Below are positions 21,426 through 31,862 of a DNA stretch of 32,244 bases, piece after piece. The stretch is from Pelargonium cotyledonis. Taxonomy: Eukaryota; Streptophyta; Magnoliopsida; Geraniales; Geraniaceae. Position numbers and translations under genes: made by a program. The first letter of the stretch is position 1, and each line of letters starts with the position of its first letter. The notes beneath the pieces were generated by a model, which had not been told where the DNA came from, searched no databases, and saw only the letters and a program-made list of their open reading frames with translations. The stretch is taken from contig JAYMTA010000291.1 of NCBI GenBank assembly GCA_036897625.1, forward strand, positions 1 to 32,244. The letters run 5' to 3'.

Positions 21426-24400
21426 TCAATCTATCTTAGGAGGTATTGAGAGATTGCTGTCAAGCATGAAAGAAAGATCATGCATTTGTGATATCAATGT
21501 CTCTGCAGCATCAGCTTGTGGGCATTTGTCTTCAATGGGAACATCTTCACTTCCCATAACACCTTCAGTATTGCCTCCATCCTTTGTCTTTGCCTCTGCA
21601 TCTGCATCTGCATCTGCCTCCACCACCCTAAAATATGTAAACAGTACATAAGAAAGGACTAAAATTTGGTTCTAAGTGTACTTGAGACTTAAGTAAGAGC
21701 AAGATGCTAGTTTATGTATGGAGACAAAAATATGAAGCATGTTTCTGCATGGCCACCTCCGTGCACAATTCAGAAACATGTTTTCTTGCAATGCATGTGC
21801 AGACTTGACATTCGAAAGAAAAAAAAAAAAAAAAAATCTTCTCTGTTATACTTCATGTTTTCTATCATGATGAAGTTTATGTTTAACCTTCTCTATTATA
21901 CTTCATGTCTTTTTTCATGATGAAGTTTATGTTTATATCATGTGGAATTGTAAGCACACTGAAAGGCACTTCAATATCCAAATTGTCCTTCATTTACCAA
22001 AAATGCACCGTGGCATAAAATATGCACATTTACCAGAAATGCAGCGTGGCATAAAATATGCTCATTTACCAGAAATGCAACGTGGCATAAAATATGCTTC
22101 ACCGTGTAATAAGAAAGCGGTAGCCTTTCTTCTATCAGCAGAAAAATTAAAGCCACTAGACTTAATTCCTACATATAATTCCAGAATATGATATCTGGAC
22201 AAATATAGTCATTTTAACCTAATGGAAAACTTATTCCAGCAACAACCAATAAACAAATCATAACAAACAATAAACAAATCATTTCCTTTGAGTGTGTACA
22301 CACACAAATATATAATTCCCTACTTCCTAAAATGGGTGTCTTGGTTTCTATTTTGTGAATGAACATGTCTTGTAATAAACTCAAGGATACAAACTAACTA
22401 ATTATACGGGTACTATTAGTAATTCATCAATAACTTTCTACAAAAAGAAACACTCATCTTGGGACGGAGGGAGTATGTCCTGGTCTAAAACTAAGTAACT
22501 CTTTCCTTTCATAACTATAAATAAGGTTGAGATTGTAGATCTCATCAGTTACCACCCATCCACTGCCTTGTAAGTCACCCCTTCATTTCATAGACTATAA
22601 ATAAGGTTGAGATTGTAGATACCTCTACCCAAGGCAGATAGGTCTGGAAAAACAACCGCTTATGAATGCCCGAGTGGGCCTAAACTAATTTAAATAGAGG
22701 CTCACGTGCTCCGCCATCCTTATTGGAGAGTCAACTTATAACCCACTTCACTCAAATAATGGATGAAGTCACCAGAATAATGAACACCGAAAAGTACCAA
22801 TTGCAACAATCAACTTATCCCTTAATAGTATATCATAGAAACTCAAAAGTACACATGCCCACACAATTACCACATGGAATTCTTCCCAAGCCCAAACACT
22901 ACCCAAGTGCAAAGAACCAGACATTAGTATGCTACTTTGGCACTTTGCTAGTGAAAAAAAAAATACTATATGACACGTCTAGCATATAAATTCAGTACTC
23001 ACCAAGTACCTTTTCAGGCATCTATGTCCTTGACTCCATGTGATAATAGCAATTGACGTTAGAAACGTTTATTGAATTTACAAGAGATCACTGAAGCAAA
23101 TACTATTTTCTAATAGAAAATTACCACAATTTAGGAGTGAGTGTATGTGTATCAAATATCTTGTACTCTCTGAGTCACTGAGTTAGAATACACAAGGGAG
23201 AATACAGAAAGAAAAGCAGGGTCGGAGTGACAATTCAGTCAACATTAGTTAGCATATTTCCATTTGGGAAGCACCTGATGCACAATGTGTAATTGACTGC
23301 ACCTCTTGGAAATATGTCATCTAGTACCTAACTAATTGATGCAAATATGCCCTTACTCTATATGATGGTATCTCTGTCATCTGACTCTACGAAGCACCGA
23401 TTCGGACATGGACACAGAATATAATTCAGGTATGTGATTCGTCATTTCAAAATATATAGAGCATGATTCATCATGACACGTAAATTCATACTCGAAAGTA
23501 TATACTGAGTATAAAAAAAAAATCATATACGTGATTCGTCATTTCAAAATATAGAGCACGATGTGTCATGACATGTAAATATATACTTGAAAATATATTT
23601 TGAGTAACAAATTATATGAACTTTTAGTTTTAAATTCGATTGAAGTTAAATTAACAGCAATCATGTCAAAATAAAAATCCAAATTGTATATAAAGAAACA
23701 ATGGTAGTTGCAATCCACTCCATTTTCAACATTTCAAGTCACTAGTCAATACAAATCATTAACAACATAAGTTCAAATTGGACAAACAAGTTAAGTCATT
23801 ACAATCTTATTTATTTATTTTTATTTCATTAAAAATATCAACATAGGATTTGGATGTGTCCAACACGTCAATCCGACGAAATTTGTCACCAAAATGACAA
23901 ATTGGTGCTTCATATAATGCTCATCTAAACACATTTTCTATCTGAATGATGATGGTTCTACAAGTTTCATTTTTGTATATTGTTAAAATTTAATTCATGA
24001 ATTGACTAAATGAAGTGGCGTAAATTGGTTTAAGAAAAATATTTTTGGTATCACAGGGCAGTAGAGTAACAATTAAGTAGAGGTATTTCTTCGTTCTTTC
24101 TTTTTTAACATGCATTGGTGTGTTGAATTGAAACAAATATATACACCACCTAACTTGCAGTGCTAGCCAGATACGCTATTGTACTTGTGTGGGTTGGATG
24201 GATAGCTAAATTATTATATTCTTTTACTAATAGAATACCAATATTAGTTAATGAGAAATAGAGATAAAATTTTTATTTTGAGGTTATCTTTACCAACTTT
24301 CTTTTTATCTGTCCATGCATGTGTGAACAATAAAGGCATCATACCTTGATCAGATGAAAAATTGATATTAAATGAACAATGTAACATTTTTATAAGAAAA

Positions 24401-26358
24401 TAGGCAGCACCAGAGTACAAACCTGTCTGAGAAAGAAGCTTCGAATTCTGTATCACCACCTCCTGTTAAACCATTTTGTTTGCTTAATGGTCCTGAAAAG
24501 AAATCTGGTTGAGGAAAACTACCAAAATCTGTCTCTTGAGATATATTAGTTGAGCCGAACAAATTTATTTCTGGACCCCGTTCGATAGGTGATGCCATAT
24601 GATTGACAGATTGTACCCAAATACTATTAGGAGGATCTTGGGCAGTAGTTGAGCTCGTAAAATCATTCCAACCATCAAATGAATCATCATCTTCGTACAC
24701 AGTTTTACTAACAGGATCCTTGTCACTGCTGGTTTGCCACTTTTCATCTTGAATCCAATTAACACTCTCAACTTTTCTACCATCCTTAACATTCACTAAG
24801 TTAGAACTACTCAATAGATCGTCTTGGAAAAAGTCATTCATGTTGGACGTAGAAGGAATTGTATTTGGTTTTTCATCTATGGGTCCAAAGACTGCATCCA
24901 TGTGTAGAGAGAGGTCATTTGTGGAACCAGCAAAAGGATCAAATGGTTTAGATTCCTCATGAAGGTTTCCAGTACAAGCAGACTTAAAATCTGCTTCCCA
25001 ACCAGAAAAGGGCTCACCACTCTTATCTTCTGTAGATACAACTATTTCTGACGGCTGAACATTCTCAAACAAATTAACATTTTCTTGACCCTGAAGAACA
25101 CTGAAGTTTGAACTATTAATCTGATAGTTAGGCACTAACTTCTCTTCATATGAACTGGAAGGTGTATTTGCCTCGGACAAAATGTTATCCAGGTTAATTC
25201 CCAAACTCAAAGAACTTTTGGCCTCAAGTGATGGCTTAAGCTTCTCAGACCCAATGGGCCATTTTATCTCTAAATCTAAAAGATCAGACAATGGAACTTC
25301 ATTTTTATCAGTATCTTTTCTTAGGCTCAATTCATCTTCTTCTAGTGGCGGTTCTACCATTTCCTGCAAAAGAATGTAATGATTTTACTAGATAAGTATT
25401 CACAATACAAATCCTTAAAAATATATTTCACGGTATAGTAGGTCTATCATCATGCAGGTGTAAGGAGCTGGGTTTTGTGCTAAGGTGAACACTGTAGTAA
25501 AGCAAAAAGTAATGCATGAACTCACAAAAACACCAAAAGATCTTGCTAAATCCTTCAAACCCGAAAGCATAAATTTATCATTTCCAACAAGATATTCTGT
25601 TCCACAAGCAAACATAGATTTGATTTTTGCTTTAGCTATAAATTTCAAAATTGCCAACAAAGTATAACTCATAAGAAACCCCTGTTCTTGGCTAGGGGAA
25701 TACAAAATCTCACTTGATTTGCAAATACCAATTTCTACAGATTTTGCCTCCATATAATGCCATTCATGATGGGGGAAAAAAAAAACCAAGAACAAAATAG
25801 AGATAACAAATCACCATCAGACTCCACTTGATTCATGAAAATAACGCGAAATTAAAAAAATTCCGAGCTTGAATAGTTGGATTTTTCATTATATGAAAGA
25901 AGAAAAAAAAACAGATAAATATACTCATAATCTGAAGAATCTGCAAAAATATTATACAAAATGGGAAGCAATCTGACAAAAAGATTTCTTTTTTGGTATA
26001 AAAAACCAAATTCAAACGAATCAAAATGAACACCTACCGTTTCCTTCAAGTCCAGGTAATTGAGAAAGCAGGTGTAGCCGAAAGTGGACTTGAAATTGAT
26101 GGGTTCGGGTGGGAGCTCCTGGCGTTGGTTCTGGCCACAGAAGACGCAGACCACGGACTGCAAGCCCAAGAGGAGTCTGGCTTCGCATTGCTTGCAGCGG
26201 AGGTGCGGAGGGGATGGGTCGAGCTCCGATATGGATTGTTGGATAGATGGCAGATTCGGGAGCGAAGAGTCCTCAGGGTCGTAGGAGGAGATGTTAGCTT
26301 CTTTCCGGAGAGTGACTTTAACTCGATTTATCAGATCGTGCGGTATTTCAAACGGCAT
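21426..26358 (-). CDS. Plant zinc-ribbon protein with disordered WxxF/DPF/FG-rich region (possibly DUF7815 family)
   Basis: Function unknown. Model: complement of exons 26038-26358, 24423-25363 and 21426-21627, phases 0 and 2, 487 aa. Residues 1-50 form a helical start (MPFEIPHDLINRVKVTLRKE) and an acidic linker. C55, C58, C71 and C74 form a CX2C-X12-CX2C zinc ribbon (CKQC...CVFC), followed by a conserved-looking PINFKSTFGY stretch. The large second exon encodes an acidic, Ser/Asn-rich and probably disordered region with a LLDLEIKWP block at about 135-143, then repeated aromatic short motifs: FSGWEADF (226-233), DPFAG (249-253), FDGWNDF (336-342), NLFG (374-377), DFGSF (386-390) and DFFSG (394-398). 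The C-terminus has an Ala-Asp repeat, then a helical LISQMHDLSFMLDSNL. WxxF, DPF and NPF-like motifs recall ligands of clathrin adaptors; that is inference only. The family name is from memory and unsure, but the exon structure is well supported. Intron 1 (25364-26037) holds nothing recognisable. Confidence 0.82.
21592..21618. repeat. Coding hexanucleotide repeat (Ala-Asp)n
   Basis: About four imperfect copies of GCATCT on the plus strand lie at the start of exon 3 of the zinc-ribbon gene and encode an EADADADAEA run on the minus strand. Being a 6-bp unit, length changes keep the frame. Confidence 0.85.
21838..21935. repeat. Tandem duplication, two 50-bp units, beside an A-run
   Basis: Units 21838-21887 and 21888-21935 share CTTCTCT-TTATACTTCATG and TCATGATGAAGTTTATG with few changes. 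They sit directly after an A-run (about 21818-21836) inside intron 2 of the zinc-ribbon gene. Confidence 0.85.
21991..22098. repeat. Three tandem 36-bp units
   Basis: Units start at 21991, 22027 and 22063, each containing ATGCA-CGTGGCATAAAATATGC. As 36 is divisible by three, the plus-strand frame encodes a 12-residue repeat (HLPEMQRGIKYA type), but it lies in an intron on the opposite strand and has no support as a gene. Confidence 0.92.
22313..22475. mobile_element. Stowaway-like MITE
   Basis: An element of about 163 bp in intron 2 of the zinc-ribbon gene. The right end read inward on the minus strand is CTCCCTCCGTCCCAAGATG, the classic Tc1/mariner-derived Stowaway terminus, followed by AGTGTTTC. 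The left end (ATTCCCTACTTCCTAAAATG, then GGTGTCTT) is the diverged mirror copy. TA dinucleotides flank both ends, as expected for this superfamily's target site. The inside is AT-rich and non-coding. Confidence 0.75.
22515..22620. repeat. 26-bp direct repeat 80 bp apart
   Basis: The same 26 bases occur at 22515-22540 and 22595-22620 (CTATAAATAAGG, then TTGAGATTGTAGAT). Partly similar CTTTC/CTTCATTTCATA sequence precedes each, so this is probably a local duplication or part of another repeat copy. It lies just right of the Stowaway-like element. Confidence 0.8.
23431..23615. repeat. Tandem duplication of about 97 bp
   Basis: Copies begin near 23431 and 23528 and share GTGATTCGTCATTTCAAAAT, TCATGACA-GTAAAT and ATACT-GAAA-TATAT segments with point changes. 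It lies in intron 2 of the zinc-ribbon gene; apart from these repeats and the MITE, that 2.8 kb intron holds nothing I recognise. Confidence 0.8.
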
Positions 26359-26587
26359 TGCTAGGGTTATTTTTTTTTTCGATCTTGGATTCGGAGATTG
26401 AGATCGGAAGTTGAAAGAAAGGTTTCAGTGATGAAAATTGAGCAGGGGTTTGAGGAAATTGGATCCACCAAATGTTACCTTAACTGACTTATGCTATGTA
26501 ATACTCCATTTATCTGTCTCAATGACTGGAACTGTGTTCTTAAAAAGTTAGTTATACATTGAGGCAATGAACATTTTTCTCATTTAA
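26359..26587 (-). promoter_or_regulatory. Upstream region of the zinc-ribbon gene
   Basis: Presumed 5' leader and core promoter of the minus-strand gene starting at 26358. No convincing TATA box is visible; the first 100 bp are A/G- and C/T-biased, as in many plant leaders. Confidence 0.3.
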
Positions 26588-26618
26588 AATAATAATAATA
26601 ATAATAATAATAATAAGT
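26588..26618. repeat. (AAT)n microsatellite
   Basis: About ten uninterrupted AAT units immediately left of the MITE-like element at 26622. Confidence 0.95.
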
Positions 26619-26621
26619 TAA

Positions 26622-26890
26622 GGTTGTGTTTGGAAACTTAGATTTGATTTGAAATTCGTCATTTGAAATTTTAGATTTGAAATGTTGTATTTCAAATACA
26701 AATATAATGCTTGGGAAAACATAAAATTTTAAATGGCAAGGTATGAGCTGTTTTGAAATCTCATATGCAAATCATGTTTTGAAAGCCATTGAATTTCACC
26801 CAAATCTAAATCCAAATTCTTAGAGTTCTCAAATACCTCAATTGATTCAAATCCAACATTTTAAATCAAATAAAAGTTTCCAAACACACC
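26622..26890. mobile_element. MITE-like element with inverted ends
   Basis: The left end GGTTGTGTTTGGAAACTT and the right end AAGTTTCCAAACACACC are inverted copies with one mismatch, and the similarity continues inward (AGATTTGATTT against AAATCAAAT). The inside is made of AAATTTGAAAT-type palindromic words with no coding capacity, so the roughly 269-bp unit could fold into a long hairpin. GTGTTTGG-type ends occur in hAT and PIF/Harbinger MITEs. I could not find a clear target-site duplication, so the superfamily is open. Confidence 0.75.
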
Positions 26891-27102
26891 ATAAAATAAT
26901 TTAGAAAATTGAATTATGAAGTGATTACATGAAGATAATTTCCTATTGCACTTCTAATCAACTAGCTACCACCTATTTAAACTAGAATTGCAATCTTATT
27001 TTTTGACAAAATATATCTCATTTTGTTATGGTGGGTAAGATATGTGACCCACCTAAAATGGTCATACGGTCTATGAGGAGGGAAAGGGTTTCGAGTCAAG
27101 GT

Positions 27103-27275
27103 TTGAACCATTAATTCTAAAAGCCATTGCAATTGTATCGATCCAAATCGAGCTTGAGTTGTGGCCCTTATGGAGAAGTGTTTGGGAAAGTGTTTTGAGC
27201 TAGAGTTCAGACCATTTCTACTAGAAGTCATTGTAATACAATCGATTTTTGGACCTTATAGAGAAGCGTTTGAAG
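27103..27275. repeat. Diverged tandem duplication of about 100 bp
   Basis: About 27105-27188 and 27208-27275 share, in order, AACCATT/GACCATT, CTA-AAG-CATTG-AAT, ATCGAT and CTTAT-GAGAAG-GTTTG. The copies have many changes and spacer length differences, so this is an old duplication or two copies of an unknown repeat. Confidence 0.6.
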
Positions 27276-27569
27276 ATTAAGGAAAGAAAAAAAAGTTTTT
27301 GTGATGATTTTTTTGTTTGTTTTCTTATGTCAAATGAATCCGTATAAGAATAACTCGAAACCATAAAATCAAACACCGCATTTCTGTCTTTCTAAGCTAG
27401 GTGTTTGACATGGCAAACCCTAATAACATGGAGTCGGAACGTGGACGAATGTGATGGCATGTTAGTGGAAAACATGTTGCATAAGTTGTAACAAATACCT
27501 TAAATAATAGTCAATTGCTAAATTGAAACAAGTTCAAAAAGATGGAATCATTCAGCTTATAATTTTACT

Positions 27570-27990
27570 CATTGTATTGGACTTTTGATAATTCCGTTTT
27601 CGACATATTTTTAACGATTTCTCAATCTCTAGTATCAACTCAAATTTGGTCGACTTCTGTACTAGTATGTCTGAATCAGCCCCATCCTCGTCAGTTGATC
27701 ATGTTGTTGAACAACAATTGTTCTGAGGTCTTGTTATGGAATCAAATGGTGGCTTCAAGGGATCATCAACTAGAGGGGGTTGACAATTGCGAATTAACAA
27801 GATTGTATTGCCCATTGCTCAATCCCTTTGCATTGTACTTCAACACGGGAGGTAGAAGTGCTGACAATTTTTTTACGGTCCACTGTTTTGTTTACACTGT
27901 AAATGTTTTACCCCTATTCTTTTTGCAGACTGTTCACCTCTTTTTGGGTGGAATAGCCGATTAGGAACAAAGTTGTTATGAAAGTAGTTG
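27570..27990 (+). other. Unexplained transcript-like stretch
   Basis: An open frame of 130 codons (27572-27964) crosses this stretch, and an overlapping frame reads SESAPSSSVDHVVEQQLF before a stop at about 27732. A good acceptor-like T-rich tract plus TTTTTGCAG ends at 27929. Base composition is less AT-rich than the flanks. It may be the last exon and 3' UTR of a lost or unrecognised gene. I do not recognise the protein and do not call it a gene. Confidence 0.25.
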
Positions 27991-28453
27991 CGTTTATGTT
28001 TTTGATGATATTTTGTTTTGGCTGATAATTACATTTGTAAATGTGTAATTAGGTTAATCTATGTATCACAAGTACAAGAAAATCTGGGTCCACCCATATG
28101 ATTCTAATGTTTCTCAGATGTTATACCAATGAAGCTTGTTTTTGTAATTAAAAAAAAAGGTCTTATAATATAAAAAAAATTACAGCAAATAAATGAAATT
28201 ATTTAATTTTGTTTCCTTTTAAAATTGGAACATTATTCTTCAATTCACATTATAGCCAAAAGGCTGTTAATAGGCAGATAAAGAAGTAACATCAACATTC
28301 AACAATCATATGGTCGTCTTCATCTACAGCGTTAACTCGTAGTAAAAGTCGGCATTGCTTGCTGCTCCCACTACTGCTGACCTTTTCTCTCCATTTTCGT
28401 CTCCTCCACCTCTCTGTCACACACACACACTGCAAATTCTATAGACACAAAAA

Positions 28454-31400
28454 ATGGCACTGAACCATTCGGGTTCTTCGTGTAGCCCGGCTATGTTGAA
28501 AGCCTCGTTGGGGCTTTTGGGTCTCTGCTTGTTCGGCTACATAGTGGGCCCTCCTCTCTACTGGCACTTCATGGAGGGCTTAGCAGCCGTCAGCCGCACC
28601 TCCGCCACCTGTCCCGCCTGCGACTGCGACTGCTCTTCCCAGCCTCTCATCTCCTTTCCTGAAGGTACGCTCTCCTGCCCAGATCTGATTAGATCTATTC
28701 TCTTTGTTGGGTCCAATAGGTCTTGATCTGTGTTTTTATTTTTATGGATGTTCGTTTTGCTCAATTTTGTTCATCGAACAAGTGCTAGTATCCGGAATCT
28801 TATGCTTCTAGTAGTATGTGGGTTCGGAGAATCAAATTCAAGATTTTTGCTTTTATGGGTTTTGTTTTGTTTTTAGTAAGGCGTGGATTGGGAATTCAAG
28901 AGCCCTGATTTGGTTTGACAAGAGGATCTGATTAAGGGTGTTGAATCATAAAATCTTTGTCATTGGATTCTTGTGTTTAATGACCATTAATCATTGTTGG
29001 ACTGAAAATGCTGTGTTGCCTAAGTATGCATAGTTTCAATTTCTGTTACTTCTCCTATTTCCAGTCTGTTGAGAGAAACTCCCAACTTTTTTGTGCTAAC
29101 CCAATGGCATATAAAAATTGTAATTGTCTGAGAATGTCAAATCAGAAGGTAGACAGATGAACAATCAGATGAATCAGCAAGAGGTTAACTGTACTCAGCT
29201 TCATGCCAAAGGAACCAGTTGGAGTTCTGTCGTTTCTCAGGTCTTGATGGCCCTTGTTCCTTTCCACCATCTTCTTATAGTTCCATTGCAGTTAGCTGTT
29301 CCTTTTGATTGGGCATTAGCTTCTAAGTAAGACTTTGAAACGATCAAGCTGTACAAGAGATGGGTGAGGGAATATCTAGTGGAGCAGTGAAATGGATTCT
29401 CTTTGTTAACGTAGTTTTTGGCCCTTTTCGTATAATGACCTTAATTCAATTGTCACCTTTGTGCATTTTGTTTCTGTGTGATAAAAGGCTAATAGGTAAC
29501 TACATCTATTGAAGTTTCATTGGTCATAGGTGTCATGGAACAACAAATATATGACATGATTAGCTTGACATTTATTACACTTTACTATGCAGTACAGACA
29601 CCCTAGTTGTACCTTTTTTCACACGCCCAGCCTTTATGTTTTTATTTAGTTAAGAACAAACATTGAGTTGTTATGTGGCATATAGTAAATGGAATCACTG
29701 GTTCAAGTCTGTTCACCCTCTAAACAATTCAAAATCACTACCAAATCAGATATGGACAAGAATTGGTATAGAATCGCCCAAATTAGAATCAAATCAAGCG
29801 AACCAGCTGATTCACATCCTCTGGTTTAGAAGAGGCAGGTCGTGCCAGATCCAGATTGGATCTGTCTCAACCTGGCTCAAGAAAATTTCATGATCTTTTT
29901 TCTTTTCTGGGTTATGACCGGAAGAAATATCTTCAGCCCAGTTCTAGCCAAATCTTGAAAAGAAAAACTGCAAGTTATAGACAAATTTGGCAAGGTTGCA
30001 CCATATAACGTGACCAAATTCATACAAACCCAAAAAATTGTCCCATGTTTGTTTTAGTTTAATTTATGATTCACAAAATTCTCTTTCCAATTCCATTTGA
30101 ATTGTGATTTATCAAATATAGTTATGCCTCCTGTGTTTTATACTTCTCAACTCATCTTTTAAACACTCTTTCTTCCTTGTAAAGCTCATTGCTTGTGATG
30201 TGCTCATGCTAAATTCTTCCACATATTGATTATACGTGGACATTGAGATAAATTAATATTACACTTCCTTATCTGTTATGTTTCTTCTTTTTCTTCACTT
30301 CAAATTTGTGAAACTGATTACTTATTTCAGTTCCTTTTACTTTATTTGTTGCAGGGCTTGGCAACACTTCCTTTGCAGGTTAGTTTCTTTCCTTACATTA
30401 ACTTCAGAGAAGGGCATAAATTGTTCTGAAAATTATGTACAAGAGCAAAATTACTCTGATGTATTTCCTTATTTTAGGCATGAAAACCAAAATATATGTG
30501 AATACTCTTGGGTCAGGGACTTTGTGACACATGATAGATGTGTGCCTTTTTAATTCCATAGAAAGATAAATGGTGCATGATGAACATGCCTAAGTCCACC
30601 CATTTTGATTTTGTTGTTTCAGTCACAATCAAGTGACTTTTAAAAGCTTCCTGTAGGGATGCTGTGGAGATTTAAGATTAGTTTATACAGGCAACATAGA
30701 TGGATATGTGGCATATCTTTAGTGCTGATAGGCGCTTTACAGGCTGGCTTCTGGTTGGAAGGTTTTCACTTCCAGAACATTCCAAGTTCTTGTGAGGCTT
30801 AACCAATATAAATATTGAGTCTCAAAGATTAAGTGAAAGATTTGTTGGACGAAGATAACATGATGTTATCCAGATTTAGGTGGTCTATAACTATTAGTTA
30901 GGACATGTTTAATACATGCCTATATTCTATTGCAAATCTTGTTGTTCAGAAATAGAGATGACGAATTTTAATTATCATCAATAATGAGATACTTGGTTTT
31001 TAATGCTGCCGGTTAATCTTTGGTTGTTTTGTTGCATGCACCACCATCTCATATTCTCATACATGGAATTCATATATAGAATGAGTTAAATCTTCTAGTC
31101 CCAAAAGAACGAAAAGAAATTGCACCTCATAAGAAATATGAAATTTGAGATAGATTTGTATGAAATGAAATATCTTGCTCGCATATGCTTATGCCTTGTG
31201 TCAGTCAGGCCTCTAAATCTACTTGCAACAATACCTCTGAATTTGCAGTGAATGTACTTTATTTTGTTGAATTTGAATGCAGATTGTGCAAAACGTGACC
31301 CAGAGGTAAGTGAAGATACTGAAAAGAACTTTGTGGAGCTATTGTCGGAAGAACTGAAAGAGCGGGAAGCCGTAGCTCTGGAGAATCAGCGTCGTGGTGA

Positions 31401-31629
31401 CATGGCTCTGCTTGAGGCTAAGAAGGTAGCTTCCCAGTATCAAAAGGAAGCAGACAAGTGCAACTCGGGTATGGAAACCTGTGAAGAAGCAAGGGAGAAG
31501 GCTGAGGCAGCATTAGAAGCACAAAAGAAACTGACAGCAACATGGGAGGCGAGGGCTCGCCAAAAGGGTTGGAAAGAAGGAGCTTCCAAAGCCCGAGCAC
31601 AAACCCAGGGACAAGCGCAGACTGTGTAA
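28454..31629 (+). CDS. ELMO1: DUF1068 protein, ELMO/NKS1 family (Golgi, pectin and cell adhesion)
   Basis: Small type II-like membrane protein. In Arabidopsis, DUF1068 members (ELMO1/2, NKS1/ELMO4) are Golgi proteins needed for homogalacturonan pectin and cell adhesion, thought to scaffold pectin synthases. Exons: 28454-28664, 30355-30378 (a 24-nt micro-exon) and 31283-31629; each junction splits a codon after its first base and rebuilds a Gly and an Asp codon; 193 aa, close to family size. A single membrane segment lies at about residues 14-37 (LKASLGLLGLCLFGYIVGPP), followed by a CPACDCDC cysteine cluster at 53-60. A long charged coiled coil follows, beginning DPEVSEDTEKNFVELLSEEL and including KKVASQYQKEADKCNSGMET, then WEARARQKGWKEG. 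The start has a strong context (aaaaATGGC). The symbol is by closest family resemblance, not proven orthology. Introns of 1.69 kb and 0.9 kb hold nothing I recognise. Confidence 0.92.
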
Positions 31630-31862
31630 GTGCTAGTATCCATCATGCAGGCACGCAGAAGCTTTCTTTTGCTGCTAATTATCACATTTACCAAGCAGGC
31701 ACAATAGTTAATCAGTTACATCATATCTATTTAGCAATTTGATTTGTTGTGTAGTAAAGTTTAGAAATTGTTTCAACATTTCTGGAGCTAATCAAACCCA
31801 GATTACCCAACCCCTTTGAAAAAGTGAAATCAACTTCCACTTGTAAGATTTTCAGGTCGGAT

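Larger units (their letters stand above)
26891..28453. other. Intergenic region upstream of the DUF1068 gene
   Basis: AT-rich sequence holding a diverged internal duplication (27103-27275) and an unexplained less AT-rich, transcript-like stretch (27570-27990), both listed separately. The last 100 bp before 28454 are CT-rich with a short (CA)n tract and probably form the 5' leader of the DUF1068 gene. Confidence 0.4.

Noticed and set aside
21838-22100. CRISPR-like array
   Set aside because: The units are contiguous tandem repeats without unique spacers, in a plant intron.
25415-25795. 126-codon minus-strand frame
   Set aside because: Falls within intron 1 of the zinc-ribbon gene; low-complexity hydrophobic translation, and joining it would break the phase-0 junction that works without it.
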